From positions 62,001 to 126,000 of the forward strand of contig LOER01000034.1 in the NCBI GenBank assembly GCA_001515945.1: a DNA stretch of 64,000 nucleotides. The letters are read 5' to 3'. The notes beneath the pieces are model-generated. The model was not told where the DNA came from and did not search any database. It saw nothing but the letters and a program-made list of their open reading frames with translations. The DNA comes from Desulfitibacter sp. BRH_c19. GTDB taxonomy: Bacteria; Bacillota; DSM-16504; Desulfitibacterales; Desulfitibacteraceae. Below are positions 17,479 to 27,062 of the stretch, in pieces. Made by a program: the position numbers and the translations under genes. Numbering within the stretch: position 1 is the stretch's first letter; each line of letters starts with the position of its first letter.

Positions 17479-17479
17479 T

Positions 17480-17504
17480 TAAAAAACGCCCATTTCTAGG
17501 CGTT
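17480..17504 (-). terminator. Intrinsic terminator after kamA
   Basis: AACGCC (17485-17490) pairs with GGCGTT (17499-17504) around an 8-base loop. The minus strand continues TTTTTT. Confidence 0.65.
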
Positions 17505-17566
17505 CTTAATTATTTACAGGATAATTTTTCAGTATTTTCTAGGTATTCAAGCAAACTTCTCGATTG

Positions 17567-17598
17567 TGCTCATTTTTGGGCCCTGCTCATTTTTGGGC
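17567..17598. repeat. 15-bp direct repeat, possible insertion-sequence end
   Basis: TGCTCATTTTTGGGC occurs at 17567-17581 and again at 17584-17598, just beyond the kamA stop. Short tandem repeats starting TGTGC or TGTTC are typical of IS21-family ends, but no transposase is present. This may be a relic or chance. Confidence 0.3.
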
Positions 17599-17609
17599 AG
17601 TTACCTGTG

Positions 17610-18842
17610 CTATCTTTTTACTACAGGCTCCATGGCAACTGTATGCCCATTTAACATCTTTGCAAGTCCCATATCATAGTCATTATGATGCTCACCGCAA
17701 TGTTCGCAAGGTTTTTCAGGGTCAATCTCATGTTTTGGTTGTGTATAGCTATATAAACCACCTTCAAAGTTTCTCAGAATTACCTTGTTTGGAGATTGAG
17801 ATATTAAGTATTGGGGCATTACAGGTATTTTTCCCCCTCCTCTTGGAGCGTCCACAACAAATACAGGAACCGCAAGTCCTGAGGTATGTCCCCTTAAATA
17901 CTCCATCATTTGAATTCCAGCACTAACTGGAGTTCTAAAATGTTCGATTCCCTTAGCTAAATCACATTGATATACATAGTATGGTCTAACACGCATTTTT
18001 AAAAGCTCATGTAATAATTTTTTCATTACTAGCGGACAGTCATTTACTGATTTTAGTAATACACTTTGATTACCCAAAGGAATGCCAGCATCGCTTAGCA
18101 TAGCACAAGCTTTTTTTGCTTCAGGAGTTACCTCATTTGGATGGTTAAAGTGTACATTGACCCATACAGGATGGTATTTTTTGATCATATTACATAGGCT
18201 TTGTGTTATCCTTTGGGGCATAACAACTGGAGTTCTAGTGCCAATCCTGATTATCTCAACATGAGGAATATCCCTTAATTTTTTTAGAATATCTTCAAGA
18301 AGACTATCAGAAATTAATAACCCATCTCCACCAGAAATTATGACATCTCGAACCACATTATTATTCCTAATATACTCAATTGCTGCTTCTATCTGATCTT
18401 TATTTCTTGCCTGATCATTAGTACCAGCCATACGTCTTCTGGTACAATGTCTACAGTACATGGAACATTGATCAGTTACCAAAAACAGTACCCTATCTGG
18501 ATATCTATGGGTTATACATGGCACAGGAGAATCAACATCTTCATCTAATGGGTCTTCTAAATCACATTTAGAACCCTTTAATTCATTATAAGTAGGAACT
18601 GCTTGCCTTCTAATGGGGCAACTAGGATTATCTTTATCAATTAGTGAAGCATAATATGGAGTTATTGCCATCCTAAAGGTTTTTAGACAATTTTTTACCC
18701 CATCTTCCTCCTTTTCACTTAGGTCTATGATTTGCTTAAGCTCTTCAACAGTAGTTATACGATTGCTGACCTGCCATTTCCAGTCATTCCACTGCTCGTC
18801 AGTAATGTTTTCCCATAACGAAATCTCTTTATAGTGTCTCAT
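17610..18842 (-). CDS. kamA: Lysine 2,3-aminomutase
   Basis: 410 residues, near the usual 416. The radical SAM cluster motif is CSMYCRHCTRRR near residue 135, ISGGDGLLIS is the SAM/PLP region, and the PLP lysine lies in DAPRGGGKIPVMP. The whole sequence closely resembles clostridial KamA, including a C-terminal CEHCGEHH zinc-type motif. It converts L-lysine to L-beta-lysine, the first step of lysine fermentation. It is the last gene of the locus in transcription order, separated from the transporter gene by a terminator, and has its own sigma-54-type promoter. Confidence 0.95.
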   Translation of the reverse strand: MRHYKEISLWENITDEQWNDWKWQVSNRITTVEELKQIIDLSEKEEDGVKNCLKTFRMAITPYYASLIDKDNPSCPIRRQAVPTYNELKGSKCDLEDPLDEDVDSPVPCITHRYPDRVLFLVTDQCSMYCRHCTRRRMAGTNDQARNKDQIEAAIEYIRNNNVVRDVIISGGDGLLISDSLLEDILKKLRDIPHVEIIRIGTRTPVVMPQRITQSLCNMIKKYHPVWVNVHFNHPNEVTPEAKKACAMLSDAGIPLGNQSVLLKSVNDCPLVMKKLLHELLKMRVRPYYVYQCDLAKGIEHFRTPVSAGIQMMEYLRGHTSGLAVPVFVVDAPRGGGKIPVMPQYLISQSPNKVILRNFEGGLYSYTQPKHEIDPEKPCEHCGEHHNDYDMGLAKMLNGHTVAMEPVVKR

Positions 18843-18900
18843 TTTCTTTTTCCCCCTATTTCAATTGTGCTGGTCATCTCATCCCATTCACCTTTTTTCA

Positions 18901-18917
18901 ATGCAAAACTTATGCCA
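18901..18917 (-). promoter_or_regulatory. Candidate sigma-54 promoter of kamA
   Basis: The minus strand reads TGGCATAAGTTTTGCAT, matching the -24/-12 consensus with exact GG-GC spacing. It lies 59 bases upstream of the kamA ATG and just inside the terminator of the preceding gene. The sigma-54 activator at 21817-23271 is the likely partner. Confidence 0.65.
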
Positions 18918-18953
18918 TCTATTTTGAGTGTGTATAAATTTAAAACATGACAC

Positions 18954-18990
18954 AAAAAGACGGTGCAACCATTTGTTGCACCGTCTTTTA
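18954..18990 (-). terminator. Intrinsic terminator after the NhaC-family gene
   Basis: AAGACGGTGCAAC (18957-18969) pairs perfectly with GTTGCACCGTCTT (18975-18987). The minus strand continues TTTTTGTG. The gap 18991-19176 and the rest of 18843-19176 hold no gene that could be supported. Confidence 0.8.
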
Positions 18991-19176
18991 TATTTATTAT
19001 ACATCGACACCTATGTTTTAGGCAATTTCTCTATGGTGCTATTAACATCTTCCATAGCAAGGTTACCCTTAACACCTAATCATAGTCTTTTGATGCATAC
19101 AATAACTCCCAGAAACTCTATATTACTAGCTACTACTAGAATTATTGTAATGATAATTTTTATTCCTCAATATTAT

Positions 19177-20751
19177 TTACAGGTTTGCATCTACTTGCTC
19201 TATATGCTGATCAATTTTCTCGATTTCATCCTTGTTAAACTTATGGAACAAGTAAATTAATCCAATTAATACAGCCACTGATACAATAAGTGAAACTATG
19301 ACACTTTGAGTTATTCCTGCAACAATAAAGCCAACTAATGCAGCTGCAGCACCTGTTGATGAATATGGGATTTGTGTCCTTACGTGATCAACGTGAGGAC
19401 AACCTGCACCGGTAGATGAAAGAATTGTGGTATCTGACAATGGTGAACTATGATCACCCCATACAGCTCCACTTAATAAAGCAGCCATACATAAAGCTAT
19501 GGATGTATCGGAAAAAACTGCTAATGGAATAGCAATTGGTATCATAATAGCAAAGGTTCCCCATGAAGTACCAGTTGCAAAGGCCATAAAACAAGCAACG
19601 AAAAATATCACCATAGGTAGTGTCCATGCAGGCAATGATTCTGTTACTACTTCTGCTAGGAACATGCCAGTACCTAGTTCACTCGTAACTGAACCAATAC
19701 TCCAGGCTAGAACTAGAATTAAAATACCTGGAAGCATAGCCTTCATACCTGCAACAACAGCTTCAATTGATTCAAGAATACCAATAACTTTTCTGACCTT
19801 ATACCATAACATAGATATTACTATTGTTAAGAATGTACCGTACACCATGGCAGTTACAGAATCAGTATCCTGTAATGCTTGTGATACGCTTTTACCTCCA
19901 TCAAAAAATCCACCAGTATATAGCATAAATATTACTATTGAAGCGACTAACATAACAATTGGGAAGACCATATCTGCAACTTTTCCATTTGGTGAGCCTT
20001 CAATCCTATTTAGCTCATCCCCTGGAGGAGCTACACTTCCTTCCTCATAAAGAATTCCCTTGGCAACTGCCCTTTTCTCAGCTTTAGCCATGGGTCCATA
20101 CTCTAGATTAGTGAAAATGATTACTGCTACCATTATTAATGTTAACCATGCATAGAAGTTATATGGAATTGTATAGATGAACTCCATAAATGGGTTATTA
20201 TCAAGTCCTAATTGATTAAACTGATCCCCCATCATACCAACAATATAAGCAACCCATGTAGATATAGGCATTAATATAACAACGGGTGCAGCAGTAGAGT
20301 CAGTAATATAAGCAAGCTTTTCTCTTGAAATTTTAAATCTATCAGTAACAGTTCTCATAACTGAACCTACTGTCAATGCATTAAAGTAATCATCAAAGAA
20401 TAGCGCAATCCCTGTTGCAAATGTTACTCCCTGAGCACCTCTTCTTGATTTAATGGTTTTCGAAGACCAGTCAGCGAAAGACCTAGCTCCGCCAGCTTTT
20501 GTTATCATCCCAAGAACACTTCCTAAGAACAATGTATAAATTATTGTACGCATATTCCAGTCAGGATCACCGGCACTTTGAAAAACAAAATCAAACACTC
20601 CAGTAAAACTTGCCATCAGGTTACCATCAAAGAGTATAAAAGATCCTACCATAATACCAACAGTTAAAGATAATAATACTTCCCTGGTCACGATAGCTAA
20701 TACAATAGCTATCACAGGTGGTAACAATGATATCCAGCCGTAATGTTCCAC
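19177..20751 (-). CDS. NhaC-family Na+/H+ antiporter-like transporter, probably lysine-linked
   Basis: About 524 residues with many membrane helices. The GTG at 20751 (MEHYGWISLLPP) is preferred because GGGAGG lies 7 bases upstream. Family signs include DYFNALTVGSVMRTVTD, FATGTSWGTFAIMIPIAIPL and GAVWGDHSSPLSDTTILS. NhaC-type proteins exchange Na+ with H+ or with organic substrates. Homologues recur in lysine fermentation loci, where lysine or metabolite exchange is suspected. Between lysO and kamA, such a role is likely but not shown by sequence. Confidence 0.85.
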   Translation of the reverse strand: MEHYGWISLLPPVIAIVLAIVTREVLLSLTVGIMVGSFILFDGNLMASFTGVFDFVFQSAGDPDWNMRTIIYTLFLGSVLGMITKAGGARSFADWSSKTIKSRRGAQGVTFATGIALFFDDYFNALTVGSVMRTVTDRFKISREKLAYITDSTAAPVVILMPISTWVAYIVGMMGDQFNQLGLDNNPFMEFIYTIPYNFYAWLTLIMVAVIIFTNLEYGPMAKAEKRAVAKGILYEEGSVAPPGDELNRIEGSPNGKVADMVFPIVMLVASIVIFMLYTGGFFDGGKSVSQALQDTDSVTAMVYGTFLTIVISMLWYKVRKVIGILESIEAVVAGMKAMLPGILILVLAWSIGSVTSELGTGMFLAEVVTESLPAWTLPMVIFFVACFMAFATGTSWGTFAIMIPIAIPLAVFSDTSIALCMAALLSGAVWGDHSSPLSDTTILSSTGAGCPHVDHVRTQIPYSSTGAAAALVGFIVAGITQSVIVSLIVSVAVLIGLIYLFHKFNKDEIEKIDQHIEQVDANL

Positions 20752-20884
20752 AAATATACCTCCCATTTCATTTTTTTACTAAACTGACAATTCTTACTTT
20801 TCCTCCTGTTTCTTCACCTCCCCTTCATTTTTTTGCATCATAACTGAAGGCTAAATTTCACCTTCTATATTGCATCTTACCTTA

Positions 20885-21820
20885 TTAAAAGGATAAGATA
20901 ATGGGCAACAAGATTGGAATAAGTATGGTTAGTACTACCCCACTAATCATAGCAATTAAGGCTACCTTTGTTCCTAAAGTTTTAAATATTAATGGTAAAG
21001 TTGTATCCATGGCAGTTGCTCCTCCTGGAGTACTAGCAGAAACAGGGCTTACCTTTGTTGCTAGAATTGGAATTATTATAAAGGAGCCAATCTCTCTAAA
21101 GAAGTTAGCCAAAAAGGCTACTGTCCCCATCTCAGAACCTGCAAGATTTGCCAAGACCCCCCCTGCAACGCTATAAAACCCACAAGCGGCTCCTATGGCA
21201 ATAGCACTTTTAGCATCTATATTTACAACCAGACCTGCTAAAAACGCTCCTAAGGAACTTCCAAATAATACCCCAAATGGAACAAGAATGCACTTCCAAC
21301 TCAAGCTCTTTAGACTATTAATTAAATTTTCATCATTACCTATATCAGTTCCTACCCCAAAACATAAGATATATAAGGATAGTGTAATTGTCAAGTCTAA
21401 GGTTTCCAAGTTAATAGTGAAGACCTTACCTAGAATACCACCAATGAAAAGTGTTATAAGCACCCTTTTGACAAAGGAATAATTAGTTGCTTGCTGTGTT
21501 TCATTCTTAGTTTGGGTTGAGATTTCTTTTTGACTTACAACATTATCATATTGAAACAAATGAAGCCTTTTTTCCATTAGCCAAACGACTACCACACTAC
21601 CAGCTACGGAGGTGAGCATGAGCAGTAGTGCTTTTATACTAAGTACTCCAATACTATTAAAGACAGCCTCATCTAAAGTAATCTTTGCACCTAATGCCCC
21701 TATGAGGCAAATCAAACTAACAACAGTTAATTTCCCTAAAATTTGCAGTAATCTTTCTGAAAAAAACTTACTGTAACCTACAAAAATACCACCTAACAAG
21801 GATACAACTAGCAGGCTCAT
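20885..21820 (-). CDS. lysO: LysO-family lysine transporter
   Basis: 311 residues, about eight membrane helices. It matches the LysO (YbjE, DUF340) family: LTVVSLICLIGALGAK near the N-terminus, LCFGVGTDIGND near residue 155, and GFYSVAGGVLANLAGSEMGT near 225. E. coli LysO exports lysine. In a lysine-degrading locus it might balance the pool or act in uptake, which is inference. ATG overlaps the regulator's TGA (ATGA), so the two are translationally coupled. Confidence 0.83.
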   Translation of the reverse strand: MSLLVVSLLGGIFVGYSKFFSERLLQILGKLTVVSLICLIGALGAKITLDEAVFNSIGVLSIKALLLMLTSVAGSVVVVWLMEKRLHLFQYDNVVSQKEISTQTKNETQQATNYSFVKRVLITLFIGGILGKVFTINLETLDLTITLSLYILCFGVGTDIGNDENLINSLKSLSWKCILVPFGVLFGSSLGAFLAGLVVNIDAKSAIAIGAACGFYSVAGGVLANLAGSEMGTVAFLANFFREIGSFIIIPILATKVSPVSASTPGGATAMDTTLPLIFKTLGTKVALIAMISGVVLTILIPILLPIILSF

Positions 21821-23271
21821 AAATTGCCACCATTGTTAGTATTCAATTCCAAGTTACGCATTTTATACTGAAGTGTTTGTCTAGGAATTTTAAGCATTCG
21901 AGCAGTCTGAGTTACATTCCAACTACATTTTGCTAGCGCATCCCTAATGAAATTAGCCTCTATAGTGCTTAAAGCTTCAGGTAATGATTGAACATCTAAA
22001 ATACTCGGCAAACTTACTCCATAAATATTGTTTCTACTAAAATGCTTCGTAAGATATAATGGCATATGTTCTAATTTTATTATTGAACCTGACATAACGT
22101 TTATAGCATGTTCTAAACAATGCTGCAGTTCTCTTACATTACCCGGCCAATCATAATTATCAAAAACTGTCATAACCCTGTCCTCAACACCTTTTATGCT
22201 TACATGAAACCGGTCACCAAGTTTATTAATAAAATGATTAACCAGGGGTGGAATATCTTCCTTCCTCTCTCTTAATGGAGGAATGTACAAGGAAATAACA
22301 TTTAGTCGATAATAGAGGTCAATGCGCAGATTTTTATTCTTAACAGCTTCAGTTGGGTCCACATTTGTACATGCCACAATTCTTGATTCAGCATGCCTTA
22401 GTTTTGTATCACCAATCCTCCTAAAACACCCCTCTTGAAGCACTCGAAGAATTTTACTTTGTAATTCAAGGGGCATAGAATTAATTTCATCAAGAAGAAG
22501 CGTTCCCCCATGGGCAATCTCTAATAATCCTGGCCGGTCTTCTGAACCAGTAAAACTTCCCTTTACTGTGCCCATGAGAATACTTTCTAATAGAGTAGCA
22601 GGTAATGCGGCACAGTTTTGAGCTACAAATGGTTTATTCCCATTATCTCCTTCATTATGTATAGCTTGCACAAAAACTTCTTTGCCAGTACCTGTTTCTC
22701 CATATAAAAGTATAGGAGACGGGCTATATGCAACCCTTCTAGCAAGCTTTTTTAACTTAATAATTGCTTGGCTTTCACCAATTATATCATCCAAAGTAAA
22801 TCTGCTGGAATAATTGTTATTATAGGATGAAGATGCTAATTTTTTTTTATTATCCATGAGTTTTGCTTGTAAGTCTACAAGTCTCTCTGATAAATTCTTT
22901 ATCTCTGTTATATCCCTAGAAATATCAAATGCACCTATCAATACACCGTCTTTGAAGAGAGGATATGTTGAATAAAGAACAGTTCCTTTCTTGCCAGTAT
23001 TTGTAACCAAAGTCTGTTGTTGCTCAACAACTGGCCACTTAGTTTCTAAAACTTTTAATAATGAACTATTATTTTCGTTAAGACTTGGATATATAGACAA
23101 AAGATGCTTTCCTATAACTTCCTCAGGATTTAAACCCTCCATCCTAGTAGCAGCTTTATTATAAAAAATCGTTACACCATTACAATCTATAACGGTAATT
23201 GCACTATCAATGGCATCTAGTATACTAATAAAAATATGTTTTTCAATATTTCCCCTTAGATGAAACTCCAT
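21817..23271 (-). CDS. PAS-domain sigma-54-dependent transcriptional activator
   Basis: 484 residues. An N-terminal PAS domain (about 10-130) is followed by an AAA+ sigma-54 interaction domain with Walker A GETGTGKEVFVQAIH and Walker B GGTLLLDEINS, then a C-terminal Fis-type helix-turn-helix (NVTQTARMLKIPRQTLQYK). The sigma-54 contact loop reads GSFTGS instead of the usual GAFTGA. It resembles RocR-like regulators of amino acid catabolism. It is coupled to lysO and follows crt. Candidate targets are the sigma-54 sites before kamA and the mttB-like gene. Confidence 0.9.
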   Translation of the reverse strand: MEFHLRGNIEKHIFISILDAIDSAITVIDCNGVTIFYNKAATRMEGLNPEEVIGKHLLSIYPSLNENNSSLLKVLETKWPVVEQQQTLVTNTGKKGTVLYSTYPLFKDGVLIGAFDISRDITEIKNLSERLVDLQAKLMDNKKKLASSSYNNNYSSRFTLDDIIGESQAIIKLKKLARRVAYSPSPILLYGETGTGKEVFVQAIHNEGDNGNKPFVAQNCAALPATLLESILMGTVKGSFTGSEDRPGLLEIAHGGTLLLDEINSMPLELQSKILRVLQEGCFRRIGDTKLRHAESRIVACTNVDPTEAVKNKNLRIDLYYRLNVISLYIPPLRERKEDIPPLVNHFINKLGDRFHVSIKGVEDRVMTVFDNYDWPGNVRELQHCLEHAINVMSGSIIKLEHMPLYLTKHFSRNNIYGVSLPSILDVQSLPEALSTIEANFIRDALAKCSWNVTQTARMLKIPRQTLQYKMRNLELNTNNGGNL

Positions 23272-23382
23272 GCTGCTATCACCCCAATTAATAATATTCT
23301 ACATTGATAGCAAGAATTCCTACATAACTTTAATAATAAATCATGTATATCATGTATACAATTAACTCAATACCCTTCACCA

Positions 23383-24150
23383 TCACTTAAATTTGGGTTT
23401 TCTCTTTTCAAAATATGCTTTAAAGCCCTCTTTAAAATCTTCCTTGGTAAAACAGTATCCAAATAACCTGGTTTCATAAGCTAAGGCCTCTTTAATGGCC
23501 ATATTTGAACCGTTATGAACAGAATCTTTAACTAGTGATATTGCATTGGAACTTTTAGCTTTTAATATATTGGCAATTTCATAAGATCTTTCTGGTAGAC
23601 TCTTGGGATTTACAACATGATTTATTAGGCCTATTTGATATGCCCTTTTAGAGTCAATAATATTACCTGTCATCATCAACTCTAAAGCAATTCCTTTACC
23701 AACAAGTCTAGGCAATCTTTGAGTGCCTCCAAAACCCGGAATAATTCCAAGGCCTACCTCAGGTTGACCAAAACGGGCTTTATCAGATGCAATTCTTATA
23801 TCACAAGCCATGGCTAATTCAAGTCCTCCACCTAGACAATATCCTTGAATAACGGCAATAACAGGTATAGGCAGTTCTTCAATTGTACAGAAAACTCTAT
23901 GTCCCAGCTTTACATATTCCATAGCTTCCTCTGGAGTAAACTCAGCCATTTCCTTAATATCTGCTCCTGCAATAAAGGCCCTTTCTCCAGCACCTGCAAC
24001 CATAAGAATCTTTACCTTAGGGGATAGATTGTCCAGCACGGATATAATTTCTTTCAAAGCCTCTATTGTTAAACTGTTTAAAGAATTCGGTCTATTTACA
24101 ATAAGACTTCCAATATCCTCTTCTACTGTGAATTTAATATTCTTGTACAT
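23383..24150 (-). CDS. crt: Enoyl-CoA hydratase (crotonase)
   Basis: 255 residues of the crotonase fold. Oxyanion-hole segments are AGAGERAFIAGADIKEM near residue 55 and GYCLGGGLELAMACDIRIA near 105. The catalytic glutamates are in GGGLELA and FGQPEVGLGIIPGFGG. It interconverts crotonyl-CoA and 3-hydroxybutyryl-CoA, linking the crotonyl-CoA made by Kal to Hbd and thiolase. It is grouped with hbd and thl on the same strand. Confidence 0.9.
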   Translation of the reverse strand: MYKNIKFTVEEDIGSLIVNRPNSLNSLTIEALKEIISVLDNLSPKVKILMVAGAGERAFIAGADIKEMAEFTPEEAMEYVKLGHRVFCTIEELPIPVIAVIQGYCLGGGLELAMACDIRIASDKARFGQPEVGLGIIPGFGGTQRLPRLVGKGIALELMMTGNIIDSKRAYQIGLINHVVNPKSLPERSYEIANILKAKSSNAISLVKDSVHNGSNMAIKEALAYETRLFGYCFTKEDFKEGFKAYFEKRKPKFK

Positions 24151-24174
24151 GACTGTTCCTCCTACTTTATAAGT

Positions 24175-24190
24175 TTGGGGACATGTCCTA
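24175..24190. repeat. Half-site of the GGGGACAT repeat family
   Basis: TTTGGGGACATGTCC in the crt-hbd gap shares TTTGGGGACAT with the end of the 16839-16887 element. It has no second end, so it is a solo half or chance. Confidence 0.3.
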
Positions 24191-24223
24191 TTTCAAGAGG
24201 CATAATGCATCATGCTTCTACTT

Positions 24224-25072
24224 CTAGTAACAGTAAAAACCTCTCCCAGTCTTTTTACCCAAATATCCTGCATTAACGTATTTTTTTAATAGGGGGCAAG
24301 GCCTATATTTGCTATCACCAAATTCTTCATGCAACACTTCCATTATTGCCAAGCAGGTATCTAAACCTACTAGATCAGCCAACGCAAGTGGTCCCATGGG
24401 CTGGTTTGCTCCAAGGGTCATAACAGTATCTACATCCTCTGCTGTAGCTATCCCCTCGTAAACTGTGTATATAGCCTCATTAATCATTGGTATGAGAATT
24501 CTGTTTAGGACAAATCCAGGAAAATCCTGTACCTCAACACATGTTTTCCCCATCTTTTCACCAGCTTTTTTGACTGATTCATAAGTTTCCTGAGATGTAT
24601 CAAGCCCCTTTATTATTTCTACTAGTTTCATAAGGGGAACAGGGTTCATAAAGTGCATTCCAATAAACTTATCTCGTCGCTGAACGTTTTTTGCTAGAGC
24701 TGTAATAGAAATGGAAGAAGTGTTTGATGCGAAAATAGTTTCTTTAGAACAAACCTCATCTAGCTTTTTGAAAATTTTAGTTTTAATATTGTAATCTTCA
24801 ACTATAGCTTCAATAACTAATTGAACTTTCTGAGCTTCCTCTAAGTTAGTACATGGATGTATTTTCTTTATTATAGCACCTTTTGTCTCTGGTGTAATCT
24901 TGCCCTTTTGCACACTTCTTTCTAGAAATTTACTTATGGACTTTAATCCCCTTTGAACAAAGCTTTCATCTATATCATAAAGATACACTTCAATTCCGGC
25001 AGCCCCTGCAACCTGAGCTATGCCAGAACCCATTTGGCCAGCTCCAACTACCATTATCTTGTTGATATCCAT
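24224..25072 (-). CDS. hbd: 3-hydroxybutyryl-CoA dehydrogenase
   Basis: 282 residues from ATG at 25072 ([20 protein letters not shown]). GGAGAGG nine bases upstream favours this start over the in-frame ATGs at 25090 and 25081. The Rossmann motif is [14 protein letters not shown]. Catalytic His lies in [19 protein letters not shown], and [17 protein letters not shown] follows. It oxidises 3-hydroxybutyryl-CoA to acetoacetyl-CoA with NAD(P)+ or runs in reverse. It lies between thl and crt, completing the C4-CoA branch of lysine fermentation. Confidence 0.93.
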   Translation of the reverse strand: MDINKIMVVGAGQMGSGIAQVAGAAGIEVYLYDIDESFVQRGLKSISKFLERSVQKGKITPETKGAIIKKIHPCTNLEEAQKVQLVIEAIVEDYNIKTKIFKKLDEVCSKETIFASNTSSISITALAKNVQRRDKFIGMHFMNPVPLMKLVEIIKGLDTSQETYESVKKAGEKMGKTCVEVQDFPGFVLNRILIPMINEAIYTVYEGIATAEDVDTVMTLGANQPMGPLALADLVGLDTCLAIMEVLHEEFGDSKYRPCPLLKKYVNAGYLGKKTGRGFYCY

Positions 25073-25117
25073 AGCACTCATCCTCTCCATAGCCTAGAGA
25101 TTTACTAGCCGAGCGTA

Positions 25118-26299
25118 TTACTCTCTTTCTAATACAGCTGCAACCCCTTGCCCTCCACCAATACATAGGGTTGCCAAACCTAATTTAGCATTATCCTTTT
25201 CCATTCTATGCAATAATGTAACAAGGATTCTAGCTCCACTTGCTCCAACAGGATGACCTAAACTAATAGCTCCTCCATTTTTGTTGACTTTTTCCATATC
25301 AAATCCAAGTTCCTTTGATACTACTAATGATTGTACTGCAAAGGCTTCATTAGCTTCTATAACATCAATGTCTTCTAATGTTACTCCTGCCTTTTTTAGT
25401 GCTTTTTCTGTAGCTGGTACAGGACCAATTCCCATAATCCTTGGTTCAACTCCTGCTGATGCATAGGACTTTATACTTGCTAGGGGCTTAATCCCCAATT
25501 CCTTTGCTTTATCTTCGGACATCACTACTACTGCAGCTGCACCATCATTGATTCCTGAAGCATTTGCCGCTGATACTGTACCATCTTTTTTAAAGGCTGG
25601 ACGAACTTTTTTCAGACCTTCAACTGTTGATCCACTCCTGGGAAATTCATCTACCGAAAATACTATTGGTTCTCCCTTTCTTTGGGGTATAATGACTGGA
25701 ACTATCTCATCAGCAAATAGCTTTTCATTTATTGCTTTTTCCGTCTTTTGTTGACTTTTTGCTGCAAATTCATCTTGTTCTTCTTTTGTTATGTTCCACT
25801 TTTCTGCCATATTTTCTGCAGTAATACCCATGTGCACATTTTCAAATGCACACCATAATCCATCCTTTATCATGGAATCAATCAGTTTTCCATCTCCCAT
25901 TTTATATCCTGAACGAGCCTTATCTAGAAGATAGGGTGCCATGGACATGTTTTCCATGCCACCAGCGACTACTATCTCTGCATCACCTAAGGCAACAGCT
26001 TGAGCTGCTAAATTAACTGATTTCAGCCCCGAGCCACACACCTTATTGATTGTCATTGCTGGAACTACATGGGATAATCCAGCGCTAATCGATGCCTGCC
26101 TTGCAGGGTTTTGCCCAAGTCCAGCCTGTAGTATATTACCCATTATTACTTCATCCACCTGTTCAGGAGAAATCTTAGCCCTCTCTAATGCTTCCTTGAT
26201 AACAATAGCTCCTAGTTCTACTGCGCTGGTGTTAGCTAATGTTCCTCCAAAGGAACCAATTGGTGTTCTTACCGCGCTCACTATCACAGGTCGTTTCAT
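25118..26299 (-). CDS. thl: Acetyl-CoA acetyltransferase (thiolase)
   Basis: 393 residues. Active Cys in [18 protein letters not shown] near residue 88, [15 protein letters not shown] with the catalytic His near 350, and the second Cys in [13 protein letters not shown] near 380. It cleaves acetoacetyl-CoA from the CoA-transferase step to two acetyl-CoA, or condenses them. It sits between the atoA and hbd genes in the same direction. Full length and all catalytic residues are present. Confidence 0.95.
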   Translation of the reverse strand: MKRPVIVSAVRTPIGSFGGTLANTSAVELGAIVIKEALERAKISPEQVDEVIMGNILQAGLGQNPARQASISAGLSHVVPAMTINKVCGSGLKSVNLAAQAVALGDAEIVVAGGMENMSMAPYLLDKARSGYKMGDGKLIDSMIKDGLWCAFENVHMGITAENMAEKWNITKEEQDEFAAKSQQKTEKAINEKLFADEIVPVIIPQRKGEPIVFSVDEFPRSGSTVEGLKKVRPAFKKDGTVSAANASGINDGAAAVVVMSEDKAKELGIKPLASIKSYASAGVEPRIMGIGPVPATEKALKKAGVTLEDIDVIEANEAFAVQSLVVSKELGFDMEKVNKNGGAISLGHPVGASGARILVTLLHRMEKDNAKLGLATLCIGGGQGVAAVLERE

Positions 26300-26399
26300 C
26301 TTTATCGTCTCCTTTCGCTACAATATTAAAACACTCGGCCTCTAAAAAGCAGATTTTAAGGTTTTATGCTGGCTTCTAATTAACCGGCATGTCCTCTTT

Positions 26400-27062
26400 C
26401 TATACACAGATAGTTTTAACTTCTGCTGGTATTATCAAATCCGCTTCTGTAGCTTTTATTACATCTTCCACAGTAACACCAGGTGCCACTTCCTTAAGAA
26501 CTAGTCCATTTGTTGTAACACTAATAACAGCCATATCTGTGACTATCAAATCAAGCTCATTAATCGCCGTAAGGGGCAATGTACACTTCTTTAATATCTT
26601 AGGGCTTCCATCCTTAGCTACATGTTCCATAGCAATTATTACTCTTCCTGCCCCAACTACTAGGTCCATGGCACCACCCATACCAGGTACCATTTTGCCT
26701 GGAACCATCCAATTTGCAAGATTTCCTTCCTGGTCTACCTGTAGTGCTCCTAAGACAGTTGTGTGAATATGCCCACCTCTAATTATCCCAAATGATGTTA
26801 CACTATCAAAACAGCAACCCCCTGGTAAAATTGTTACAGGACTGCCTCCTGCATTAACACAGTCTGCATCTATATCACCTTCCAATGGTGCTGGACCTAT
26901 TCCTATAAAACCATTTTCTGATTGGAACATTACATTTACATCTGCTGGTACATAATTCGCACACATTGTTGGCATTCCAATTCCAAGATTGACAACTGTT
27001 CCACCTACAAGCTCTCTGGCAATTCTTTTTGCTATCATTATTCTGGCCTCTTTTTTATCCAT
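26400..27062 (-). CDS. atoA: Acetoacetate CoA-transferase subunit B
   Basis: 220 residues, beta subunit of the class I CoA-transferase. The catalytic Glu is in MFQSENGFIGIGPAP near residue 50, and GGAMDLVVGAGRVIIAMEH is conserved. With AtoD it moves CoA from butyryl-CoA (or another acyl-CoA) to acetoacetate, the Kce product. It overlaps the atoD stop region by 8 bases. In lysine fermenters this pair is the butyryl-CoA:acetoacetate CoA-transferase. Confidence 0.92.
   Translation of the reverse strand: MDKKEARIMIAKRIARELVGGTVVNLGIGMPTMCANYVPADVNVMFQSENGFIGIGPAPLEGDIDADCVNAGGSPVTILPGGCCFDSVTSFGIIRGGHIHTTVLGALQVDQEGNLANWMVPGKMVPGMGGAMDLVVGAGRVIIAMEHVAKDGSPKILKKCTLPLTAINELDLIVTDMAVISVTTNGLVLKEVAPGVTVEDVIKATEADLIIPAEVKTICV

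Noticed and set aside
17480-17609. Complete IS21 element near kamA
   Set aside because: Only a 15-base direct repeat is present and no transposase frame exists.
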